Source: Ophthalmolycus amberensis | Lineage: Eukaryota > Chordata > Actinopteri > Perciformes > Zoarcidae | Length of the DNA stretch: 64,000 nt | Assembly (NCBI GenBank): GCA_024529925.1 | Contig: JAFEUB010000065.1 | Span: 2,232,001-2,296,000 of the forward strand | Direction of reading: 5' to 3' | In this document: piece after piece, positions 1-7,892 of the stretch | How positions within the stretch are numbered: position 1 is the first letter of the stretch | Layout: each line of letters opens with the position of its first letter | Position numbers and translations under genes: made by a program | Notes under the pieces: generated by a model | Told to the model about the DNA's origin: nothing | The model's database searches: none | The model's input: the letters and a program-made list of their open reading frames with translations, nothing else

Positions 1-1189
1 TTTTGAGCTGAGGGATGAGATTAGAGTGCTCTTGACTGAAGAAGGGAATGACCTTGCCCACAAGTTTCATGATGAAAACTTCTTACAGAAGCTTGCCTAT
101 CTCAGTGATATATTTCAGAAGCTCAATGGACTGAATTTACAGTTGCAAGGCACCAACACTCATCTTCCACAGCTCACAGACAAAATAACATCTTTTACAA
201 AAAAACTGAAGATGTGGGAGAGAAGGCTTGCAGAGGGGAGTGTGGACTCCTTTGAAAACCTGAATGCATTCCTAGAAAACAATGAGCTGGAAAATACAAT
301 TATTCCATGTATGAAGGCTCATATCTCAGCCCTGCAAAAGCACTTTCACAAGTACTTCCCTGAGGATTCTGCCAAATATGACTGGTTACGAGACCCCTTT
401 CAAGCAACTGCACCTGCAGACCTCAGTACCACAGAGGAAGAGCAGTACATTGACATGACATCTGACTCAACAAGGAGACTACAGTTCACATCCAATTCAC
501 TGGCTGTGTTTTGGATTGGAGTGGAGAAAGACTACCCACTACTAGGCCAAAGAGCTATGGGCATACTGTTGCCTTTTGCCACATCCTATTTATGTGAAAC
601 AGGGTTTTCTGCAGTTGCTGCAATGAAGACCAAATACAGATCAAAGTTGAACATTGAGAATGAACTGAGAGTAGCTATCTCCAACCAGCAACCCCGCTTT
701 GACAAAATCTGTAAAGCAAAGCAAGCCCACACCAGTCACTGATTGATATATATGAATAGGAATATACATAGGAATATGATCACAAAATAATATGGTCCAT
801 GTAGACCTGCACACCTTGTTCATAATTGTGTTATTTTATTGTTTGAGAAAACCTGCTGTTCAATGTGAGGAAATACAGTATATGTTGTTTGCACTTTGTT
901 TGAAATTAAGTTAATTGTATTTACAAATTATTTTATATATTTTTTATTTTATATATATTTTATTATTGCGATTTTTTTTCCCAGTTAAACAAACTGAAGA
1001 ATAAACTGTGAAGTGATATGTACTTATTTTAGAAAGAAATAAAAATATTTTATACAGTTCATGCATTATAATGCAATTCATTAAAAACCAAGAAAAATTG
1101 GGGTTGGGGGGGGGGGGGGGGGGGGGGGGTCGTCCAATGTTCCTATATCATCAAAGGGGGTCTTGACAGAAAAAGTTTGGGAACCACTG
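1..1189 (+). mobile_element. hAT transposon, copy A (3' part)
   Basis: This is the right-hand part of the hAT element seen complete at 16615-19297. It contains the C-terminal transposase coding end, an AT-rich 3' region, a long poly-G run near 1107-1128, and the terminal sequence ending TTTGGGAACCACTG. The 8-bp target copy CACTAACC follows directly at 1190-1197, and Helentron coding sequence resumes after it. Confidence 0.9.
2..742 (+). CDS. hAT transposase, ZBED-like, copy A (5' end off-window)
   Basis: The frame is open from the first bases of the window and ends in TGA at 740-742. It encodes the last ~247 residues of the 611-residue protein at 17008-18843, to which it appears identical. 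The piece carries the helical insertion part of the hAT catalytic domain and the C-terminal dimerisation region with the conserved LCETGFSAVAAMKTKYRSKL stretch; its Glu is the expected third catalytic acid. The first in-frame Met-like codon at 26 is GTG and is not a real start. Function (cut-and-paste transposase) is inferred from the family. Confidence 0.85.
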   Translation, partial: FELRDEIRVLLTEEGNDLAHKFHDENFLQKLAYLSDIFQKLNGLNLQLQGTNTHLPQLTDKITSFTKKLKMWERRLAEGSVDSFENLNAFLENNELENTIIPCMKAHISALQKHFHKYFPEDSAKYDWLRDPFQATAPADLSTTEEEQYIDMTSDSTRRLQFTSNSLAVFWIGVEKDYPLLGQRAMGILLPFATSYLCETGFSAVAAMKTKYRSKLNIENELRVAISNQQPRFDKICKAKQAHTSH

Positions 1190-4100
1190 CACTAACCTTT
1201 CTTGCATTCCTTCATGAGAATGAAAACATCACCAAAACAGACCTCAACCTTGTGTTGGGTAAAGGTAACACGATGTATAAAGAGACAAGGAAAAGGGTCG
1301 TGGATCACATCTATCTGACTACCGATGAGCTCCCTGATGAAGTTCCTGCACGCAGGTTGACACATGTGGACATGACACAACTTTCTAGGTACGGCACATT
1401 AGGAGAACCTTTACCTGGAACTGTCGATAGCTTTCTGGACCTGGAGTCAGGACTGAGCTGCTTGTTGTCAGATGTGAAGTACGCTTTGCTGTTGATGAGA
1501 CTGTTGTGCATTGCAGTATTCAGAACCAGGTCAGGCAGATATGGTTTCTTTGACCCACACTCCAGAACAGCCAGAGGTTTGCCCCTACCACCCGGTTCAC
1601 GTACTCCTGGTACCGCTGTCATGGTGACATTCACACGTCTCAGTGATATGATTGACAGGCTCAAGAAGTCCCACAGAATGATGGGCACACAGTCCTCCTG
1701 TAACTATGAGTTAAAGCCTGTGGAGTTTTACAATGTGAACACAGTCAACCTGAATGATGCTATCCCAAACACAGACTGCAGACCTACAGCTGTCACTGAG
1801 GATGAACCTACTCTGTTGGATGAAGCTGTTGATGAATCAAACTCACCGACTCTGAAGACAAACACAGCCGCTGATCGTCCTGAGAACATTTTACCTGAAA
1901 TGTCTCCTCACACCACAGCTGTGAAACAACCAGAGGTCCTCATCCGATCATTCCCATCACATGATGCTCCTCACAGTGAATCAGAATTGACTGCTGAAGT
2001 GATAAACCCTGTTCTCAGTGATCCCTCTGATAACATATTGACAGGAGAGTCCGGTGACATCACTTTTACATCATCTGTGAGACAACAAGAGATCATCTTC
2101 CCTGATACCCAAAATAAACCAGAACCCTCAAGTGAATTCAGTTTCCTTCCATCACATGATGTGGCTCTCAATGAATCAAACATTTCTCCTTCAATAATAA
2201 ATACTGTTGCCAGTGAACTCTCTGATACTGTGTTGCAGGAAACCATCTGTAGATTGTCAAAGTTTAGTAAACACAAAAGGAGTAAAATGAAGAGAAGACT
2301 AATGGTCTCTGAAAAAAATTCACAAAGAAAAGAGAATCAGGAAAGAAAAGAAAGGGAAAAGTATGCTTCAAATAAAGCATATAAAGGAAATAAAAAATCT
2401 CATGCAAGGAGGAAATATCAAAACAATCCTGAATTTAGACAAAATAAAATAAATGATACAAGAGACAGTGTATACCTTCAGCAGAAACGGAAAAAATACA
2501 TTTCCACGCGTTACAAAGACTATGATGATTTTAGACAGAAAAAAAACCAGCAATTTACGGCTCGTTACAGAAACAATGATGATTTTAGACAGAAAAAAAA
2601 ACAGCAATTTACGGCTCGTTACAGAAACAATGATGATTTTAGAAAGAAGAAAACCCAGTATTTCACTGCTCTTTATAAACACAGCAAAGAGTTTAGAGAG
2701 AGGATAAGATCTCAAATCACTCAGCGTTATGCTCATGACCAAGCATTCAGACTAAGACACAGACAACTCATGAAACAACGAATGAAAGACCGATATCAAA
2801 ACAATCCTACATATAAGAGTATGAATAACATGAGATGTGCCATGAAAATAAAAAGGAAATACAGAGGGATAAATAGACAAACAGAAGAAAGTGACAACAG
2901 TTTGATCAAAGAGGCCATATCTGTTTTCAGGTCACAAATAAAGGCTGGTCCCACTTATGTGTGCACCGTCTGTCATAAAGCATCATTTCCAAACCAAGTG
3001 AGACCCTGTAAAAGGTTAAACTATGTCAAAAATCCAGACATGGTTGCAGCAAGTCTTCAGCCATGTGATGTTTCAGAGGAGATTTTATGTTTCAGTGAAG
3101 GAATCTACTCTGTTGCCCCTGCAGAAAGAAACAGTCCTGTTGGCTTTTTCAGAACACCTAAACTGGAGGCGATGGCTTTCCCGGTACAGTTTCCTACTGG
3201 TCAAAACACACTGGATGAGATGAGACGTATTAAAGTAACACCCAGCAGTTATTTCAAAGCAAGGCTTTTCTGTACTGATGATCGTTTTGCCAGAGACACA
3301 AATTATTTGTTCTTTGCACAGTTTGTGACTGAAATACATTTGGCTACCTCCAGCATGACAATACAGTTGAGGAAAGGGAAGCCTTTGACCAGAGATGGAC
3401 AAAGAATAACTTCTGGTATGCTGCAGAATAAACGAGAAGTCGAGAGACTGGTGAGGAATAAAGATGCAATCAGATTCATGCAGCCACTGAGAGGAACACC
3501 AGCTTATTGGGAGAAAACTACAAGAGATGTTTTTGCCATGATCAGACAGTTGGGAACCCCCACATTCTTTTGTACATTTTCTGCAGCTGAGATGCGTTGG
3601 CCTGAAGTGATTGAGGCAATAAAAAGACAGCAAGGTGAAGAGGTCAAAGTTGAAGGGCTCGACTGGTCAGCAAAGTGTGACATACTGAGAAGCAATCCAG
3701 TGACAACAATGCGCATGTTTGATAAGCGTGTTGAGGCGTTATTCAGAGATTTGCTCTTATCTCCTGCACAGCCTCTCGGCAAAGTTGTTGACTACTTTTA
3801 CAGAGTTGAGTTTCAGCACAGAGGAAGCCCACACATTCACTGTCTCATATGGGTAGAAGGTGCACCTGTGTTTGAGAAGGATGATGATCAGATTGTGTCG
3901 GATTTTGTGTCCAAATACATCACAGCTCAGCTGCCTGACCCACATTCACAACCTGAACTGTACAAGAAGGTTACAGAAGTGCAAATACACAGCAAAAACC
4001 ACTCAAGGACATGTTTCAGAAGTCCCAGCTCAGGTTGCAGATTTGGATTTCCCAAACCACCTGCCAGAAACACAATCATAACGAGACCTGATGAGAACGT

Positions 4101-7100
4101 TGATCCACTGCAAGTGGAAATGGCAAAGTCAAAGCTCCAACCACTGAACTTGTTGCTGAATGAACCTGAAACTGCCTCACTCAGTTTGCAGCAGCTCCTA
4201 TCTCGATGCGACTTAACACTCCATGAGTATGAACGATGCCTCAATATGATCAACAAATCCAGTGCGGTGATACTGAAACGTGAGCCAAAAGACTGCTGGG
4301 TAAATGGATATAATCCACATCTACTTGAAGCCTGGGATGCCAATATTGATGTAAGTTATATTCTCAATGCATATTCATGCATCATGTATCTCACCAGCTA
4401 CATAACCAAAAAGGAATCTGGACTTTCTGAGTACCTCAAAACAGTCATTGAGAACTCCACCAGAGACAACGTCAATGAATGTGATGAAATGAGAGAAATC
4501 ATGCAAGCTTACTCTAAAAAGAGAGAGGTCAGTGCTCAGGAGTGTGTGACTCGTGCCTGTGGCATTAACATGAAGAAGTGTTCACGTGGTGTCATATTCA
4601 TATCGACAGATGACAACGCACTGAAAATGAGTCGCCCCATGTCTTACCTAGAGAACACAACATCAGAAAGTGTAAATGTGTGGATGACATCTTTGAATGA
4701 CAAATACAAAGCCAGACCTGAAACACCAGATTTTGAGGAGATATGTTTGGCTGATTTCGGAGCTACTTGCAGAATTGTCTATGGACAGCAGAAAAAAGGT
4801 AAAGATGTGTTGCCACTCCTCAATGAGATGGGATTTGTGCAAAAGAGGAAAAACGATAAACCTGCTATCATTAGATTTTACCGCTGCTCACAGGAAAAAT
4901 ATCCTGAGAAGTTCTATGGCACATTAGTGAAACTGTACCTTGCTCACCGATCAGACCAGGAACTGAAAAGACCGTATTTCCCCACGTACGAGTCCTTCTA
5001 CAACAGTTGTCTTGTTCAACTACGAGGTTCTGACCCTCCTGAGTATGTCAAACACATTGTGAAACGAAACAGAGACAAATATGAGAAAAACACTGAGGAG
5101 ATTGAGAATGCAGTCGAGGAATTTGAACAGAACAGAGGCGTGATTGATGAATGGTGTAATCTGGCGCCAGAATCTGAAGTGGTCAGGTTGGAATGTATAG
5201 AAGAACTGGAGGCACGAGAGCCAGATCATGAAAATGTACAAGAGAATGTCCCAGAATACAGTAATCAGGATAATGCTGTAACAGAAGTCAGAGCCGTCAG
5301 AGAGCCCCCTGTCTTAGACCCCACACTGTTACGACAGATGTATCAGAACCTGAACCCGAAACAAGCATGTGTATTCTATGCAGTTAGAGACTGGTGCATA
5401 AAGCGTGTCTGTGGCCTAAATTCTGAGCAGTTTTTCTTTTACATCAATGGTGGTGCTGGAACAGGAAAGTCACATCTCATTAAATGCATCTACTCAGAGG
5501 CATCTAAGATACTGTGCAAACTTCCGAGACATTCTGAGGAGGCTGACATATCAAACCCCACTGTCCTGTTGACTGCTTTCACTGGAACTGCAGCATTTAA
5601 TATATCAGGTACAACACTGCACTCTCTGCTCAAGCTACCACGAAGTCTGAAACCTCCATTTCAAGGACTTGGCAACAAACTGGATGAAGTCCGATCACAA
5701 CTTTTAAATGCTGAGATCCTCATCATTGATGAAGTGTCCATGGTGTCAAAGCCCCTGTTTGCTTATGTGGATGCGAGACTGAAACAGATCAAAGGCAGCC
5801 ACAGACCCTTTGGAGGAATGTCAGTAATAGCTGTAGGAGACTTTTATCAGCTACCACCAGTGCGACAGTCCAAGACCCTCTGTATGTATGAGCCATGTGA
5901 GATCGACCTATGGCAGGAAAACTTTCAGATGATCACTCTAACTGAGATTATGCGTCAGAAGGATGATGTTAACTTTGCAGAGATGTTGAACCGGATCAGT
6001 GTGAAAGGAAAGTCAGATAAGTTGTCTGAAGCAGACAGAGCTTTGTTGTCACAGACCATCACTGAACCAGCACTTTGTCCAACTGATGTACTGCACATCT
6101 TTGCAACTAATAAACAGGTTGGTTCACACAACTCAGCAACATTAGCTCTGCTCCATTCTCATATCACCAAGATCGATGCAGATGACTACAAAAAGGACCC
6201 ACGAACTGGAAGAATGGCCCGACAAACCAAACCATACAAAGGAAACAGAAATGAGTTACCAGATACACTGAATGTAGCTGAAGGTGCTCGAGTCATGCTC
6301 ACCAGAAACATAGACGTGTCTCAAGGATTGGTGAATGGATCGTTTGCTACACTAGTCAGGGTAATAACCTCAGAACAAAGTGGTGTTGCACATGTCACTA
6401 TGCTTGGGCTCAAGATGGATGATGAAACCGCTGGAATGAATTACCATAATAGAGCACCAGGCAGACCTGATGATCTAGTGTACGTAGAGAGAGCAGAGGA
6501 CAATCTGAAACATAAAGGAGTGGTACGCAGACAGTTTCCTGTTCGACTTGCCTTTGCTTGTACAATACACAAGGTTCAAGGTATGACAAGGACATCAGCT
6601 GTAGTCTCACTAAAACACATTTTTGAACCTGGCATGGCTTATGTAGCTGTCAGTAGAGTGACCTCTCTCAGTGGACTGCACATGCTGGATCTGGATGAGA
6701 GTAAGATATATGCCAACCCAGCAATCACTGGAGCCCTAGAGACCATGAGACAAGTCAGATTGGACGACATGATGCCTCTTCTTCAAATCCAACAGACATT
6801 GAGCAGACATGACACTCTGACCATTGTTCACCATAACACAGAAGGTTTGCCATCTCATGTCAATGACATCAGGAGCCATCATGAACTGTGTCTTGCAGAT
6901 GTTTTGTGTCTCACAGAAACTCATCTTCAAGGCTCCTTTGTTGCAGACAGTCTCCATATAGAGGGCTACAATATGTTCAAACGCAACAGACACCTGTCCT
7001 ACACAAATATTCCAGAAATGGCCAACAGACGTGGCGGTGGAGTTGCTGTTTATGTGAATAGCCACATTCAAGTGCGTGAAAAACAGTACATCTTTATTGT

Positions 7101-7161
7101 GCATTCAATACTAAGCTATTCAAATAATACACAGGTTCATATATTCATGTTTTTATTTTAA
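1177..7161 (+). CDS. Helentron Rep/helicase polyprotein, copy A, 5' end split by hAT
   Basis: A 1994-codon open frame. It has no true start: codon 1 is TTG and the first seven codons belong to the hAT terminus and target duplication; genuine Helentron coding resumes at 1198. Visible parts: protease-like domain remnant with GRYGFFDPHSR (residues ~118-128); low-complexity basic region with near-perfect 19-residue tandem repeats (~455-495); Cys-rich motif CTVCHKASFPNQVRPC (~590-606); HUH nuclease motif PHIHC (His886, His888); the two Rep tyrosines in MYLTSYITKK (Tyr1071, Tyr1075); PIF1-type SF1B helicase with Walker A GGAGTGKSH (~1425) and Walker B IIDEVS (Asp1518-Glu1519); late helicase motifs TIHKVQGMT and AYVAVSR. 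The C-terminus starts an AP-endonuclease-like domain (CLTETHL, GGGVAVYV) but is cut short. This architecture is the Helentron branch of rolling-circle transposons. The Rep and helicase parts look undamaged, but the N-terminus is disrupted and the nuclease truncated, so autonomy is unlikely. Confidence 0.9.
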   Translation: MGTTALTFLAFLHENENITKTDLNLVLGKGNTMYKETRKRVVDHIYLTTDELPDEVPARRLTHVDMTQLSRYGTLGEPLPGTVDSFLDLESGLSCLLSDVKYALLLMRLLCIAVFRTRSGRYGFFDPHSRTARGLPLPPGSRTPGTAVMVTFTRLSDMIDRLKKSHRMMGTQSSCNYELKPVEFYNVNTVNLNDAIPNTDCRPTAVTEDEPTLLDEAVDESNSPTLKTNTAADRPENILPEMSPHTTAVKQPEVLIRSFPSHDAPHSESELTAEVINPVLSDPSDNILTGESGDITFTSSVRQQEIIFPDTQNKPEPSSEFSFLPSHDVALNESNISPSIINTVASELSDTVLQETICRLSKFSKHKRSKMKRRLMVSEKNSQRKENQERKEREKYASNKAYKGNKKSHARRKYQNNPEFRQNKINDTRDSVYLQQKRKKYISTRYKDYDDFRQKKNQQFTARYRNNDDFRQKKKQQFTARYRNNDDFRKKKTQYFTALYKHSKEFRERIRSQITQRYAHDQAFRLRHRQLMKQRMKDRYQNNPTYKSMNNMRCAMKIKRKYRGINRQTEESDNSLIKEAISVFRSQIKAGPTYVCTVCHKASFPNQVRPCKRLNYVKNPDMVAASLQPCDVSEEILCFSEGIYSVAPAERNSPVGFFRTPKLEAMAFPVQFPTGQNTLDEMRRIKVTPSSYFKARLFCTDDRFARDTNYLFFAQFVTEIHLATSSMTIQLRKGKPLTRDGQRITSGMLQNKREVERLVRNKDAIRFMQPLRGTPAYWEKTTRDVFAMIRQLGTPTFFCTFSAAEMRWPEVIEAIKRQQGEEVKVEGLDWSAKCDILRSNPVTTMRMFDKRVEALFRDLLLSPAQPLGKVVDYFYRVEFQHRGSPHIHCLIWVEGAPVFEKDDDQIVSDFVSKYITAQLPDPHSQPELYKKVTEVQIHSKNHSRTCFRSPSSGCRFGFPKPPARNTIITRPDENVDPLQVEMAKSKLQPLNLLLNEPETASLSLQQLLSRCDLTLHEYERCLNMINKSSAVILKREPKDCWVNGYNPHLLEAWDANIDVSYILNAYSCIMYLTSYITKKESGLSEYLKTVIENSTRDNVNECDEMREIMQAYSKKREVSAQECVTRACGINMKKCSRGVIFISTDDNALKMSRPMSYLENTTSESVNVWMTSLNDKYKARPETPDFEEICLADFGATCRIVYGQQKKGKDVLPLLNEMGFVQKRKNDKPAIIRFYRCSQEKYPEKFYGTLVKLYLAHRSDQELKRPYFPTYESFYNSCLVQLRGSDPPEYVKHIVKRNRDKYEKNTEEIENAVEEFEQNRGVIDEWCNLAPESEVVRLECIEELEAREPDHENVQENVPEYSNQDNAVTEVRAVREPPVLDPTLLRQMYQNLNPKQACVFYAVRDWCIKRVCGLNSEQFFFYINGGAGTGKSHLIKCIYSEASKILCKLPRHSEEADISNPTVLLTAFTGTAAFNISGTTLHSLLKLPRSLKPPFQGLGNKLDEVRSQLLNAEILIIDEVSMVSKPLFAYVDARLKQIKGSHRPFGGMSVIAVGDFYQLPPVRQSKTLCMYEPCEIDLWQENFQMITLTEIMRQKDDVNFAEMLNRISVKGKSDKLSEADRALLSQTITEPALCPTDVLHIFATNKQVGSHNSATLALLHSHITKIDADDYKKDPRTGRMARQTKPYKGNRNELPDTLNVAEGARVMLTRNIDVSQGLVNGSFATLVRVITSEQSGVAHVTMLGLKMDDETAGMNYHNRAPGRPDDLVYVERAEDNLKHKGVVRRQFPVRLAFACTIHKVQGMTRTSAVVSLKHIFEPGMAYVAVSRVTSLSGLHMLDLDESKIYANPAITGALETMRQVRLDDMMPLLQIQQTLSRHDTLTIVHHNTEGLPSHVNDIRSHHELCLADVLCLTETHLQGSFVADSLHIEGYNMFKRNRHLSYTNIPEMANRRGGGVAVYVNSHIQVREKQYIFIVHSILSYSNNTQVHIFMFLF
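2550..2640 (+). repeat. 57-bp coding tandem repeat in Helentron basic region (copy A)
   Basis: Two almost identical 57-bp units encode FRQKKxQQFTARYRNNDD back to back, flanked by a more diverged upstream unit (ISTRYKDYDDF) and downstream unit (YFTALYKHSKEF). The same array is in copy B at about 20658-20748. The basic, aromatic composition suggests nucleic-acid binding; that is inference. Confidence 0.75.
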
Positions 7162-7555
7162 ACATGTGCAGGGTGCAGTGAGTAGGGTGGTCGTGCCACT
7201 GCCATTCATAAACATACCTTGTCAGCTGATACCAATGCCAATATCAACATTGTCTGTCAATTGCATGATAATCATGCATACAAGCTATTCAAATTGATGT
7301 TTTCATTTTAAACATAAATGTGGAAATGAAAATGAGTGATGGCCTATTAGTGCCACTGCCATGCATAAACATACCTGTTATCTTTCATACAATACTGAAC
7401 TATTAAAATAATGGACAGATTCATGTTTAGAAAAAAATAAAAATATATTTTTATTTTTTATTTTTTTAAATTTTCTAATCAACCAGAAATTTCGCGGACC
7501 CCCTGCAGTACCTCCGCTGACCCCCTATTGAAGACCTCTGCTCTACCTGGTTACA
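7162..7555 (+). repeat. Helentron 3' flank: degenerate tandem repeats and hAT-like terminus (copy A)
   Basis: No gene. Two diverged ~140-bp units share AAGCTATTCAAAT, TTTTATTTTAAACAT, GTGCCACTGCCAT and CATAAACATACC, the first starting inside the coding end (~7110) and the second at ~7280; a third partial unit follows near 7395. An A/T-rich tract (7430-7470) precedes a C-rich segment (7490-7545, with CGCGGACCCCCTGCAG) that resembles the terminal part of fish hAT elements. The hAT assignment is by eye. Confidence 0.5.
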
Positions 7556-7559
7556 AAAA

Positions 7560-7892
7560 CACATTTAAAAAAAGGTTTCATACCTTCCTGACAGCCATAG
7601 CAACAGTAACTATGGAGGGTGGGCAAAGCCTTGTGGGTCTGACCTGACATTCTATGACATCATAGCAACAGTAACCGTGGGCGGAGCTAGTAGCCAGAAG
7701 AATGATGTCACGATGGAATGTCAGATCTGGCTTTGATCTGACATTCCATCAGTGATGTCATTCTTCTGGCTGTGGTATGTGCATAGTTTGGATTAGACAG
7801 AGGAACATTTGTTACATTTCTTCTTATACCAGTGTATCAGTTAGTACTTTACATTCCTGTAGTCTGAGCCCAGCTTTACAAAACAAAATAAA
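7560..7892 (+). promoter_or_regulatory. Promoter-like 5' region of coiled-coil gene (copy A)
   Basis: A repeated cassette of ATGACATCATAGCAACAGTAAC plus GTGGGCGGAGC-type GC box occurs here (a diverged unit at ~7596 and a clear one at ~7652), followed by a long palindrome and then about 120 bp of leader to the ATG at 7893. TGACATCA is CRE/AP-1-like, ATAGCAAC resembles an RFX X-box half site, and GGGCGG is Sp1-like. No TATA box is evident. Copy B has one extra cassette. Promoter function is inference from motif content and position. Confidence 0.4.
7692..7771. repeat. 80-bp near-perfect palindrome (copy A)
   Basis: The left arm (7692-7727) and right arm (7735-7771) are complementary over 36 base pairs with one unpaired A and a 7-base loop TGGCTTT. 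The arms start and end with AGCCAGAAG/CTTCTGGCT and each contains the TGACAT-type cassette core. It could be a small foldback element or a regulatory hairpin in the leader of the downstream ORF. Confidence 0.9.

Noticed and set aside
2368..2742. Minus-strand 124-codon frame with FFFLSKIIIVSVTSRKLL repeats
   Set aside because: Antisense shadow of the basic repeats of the Helentron protein.
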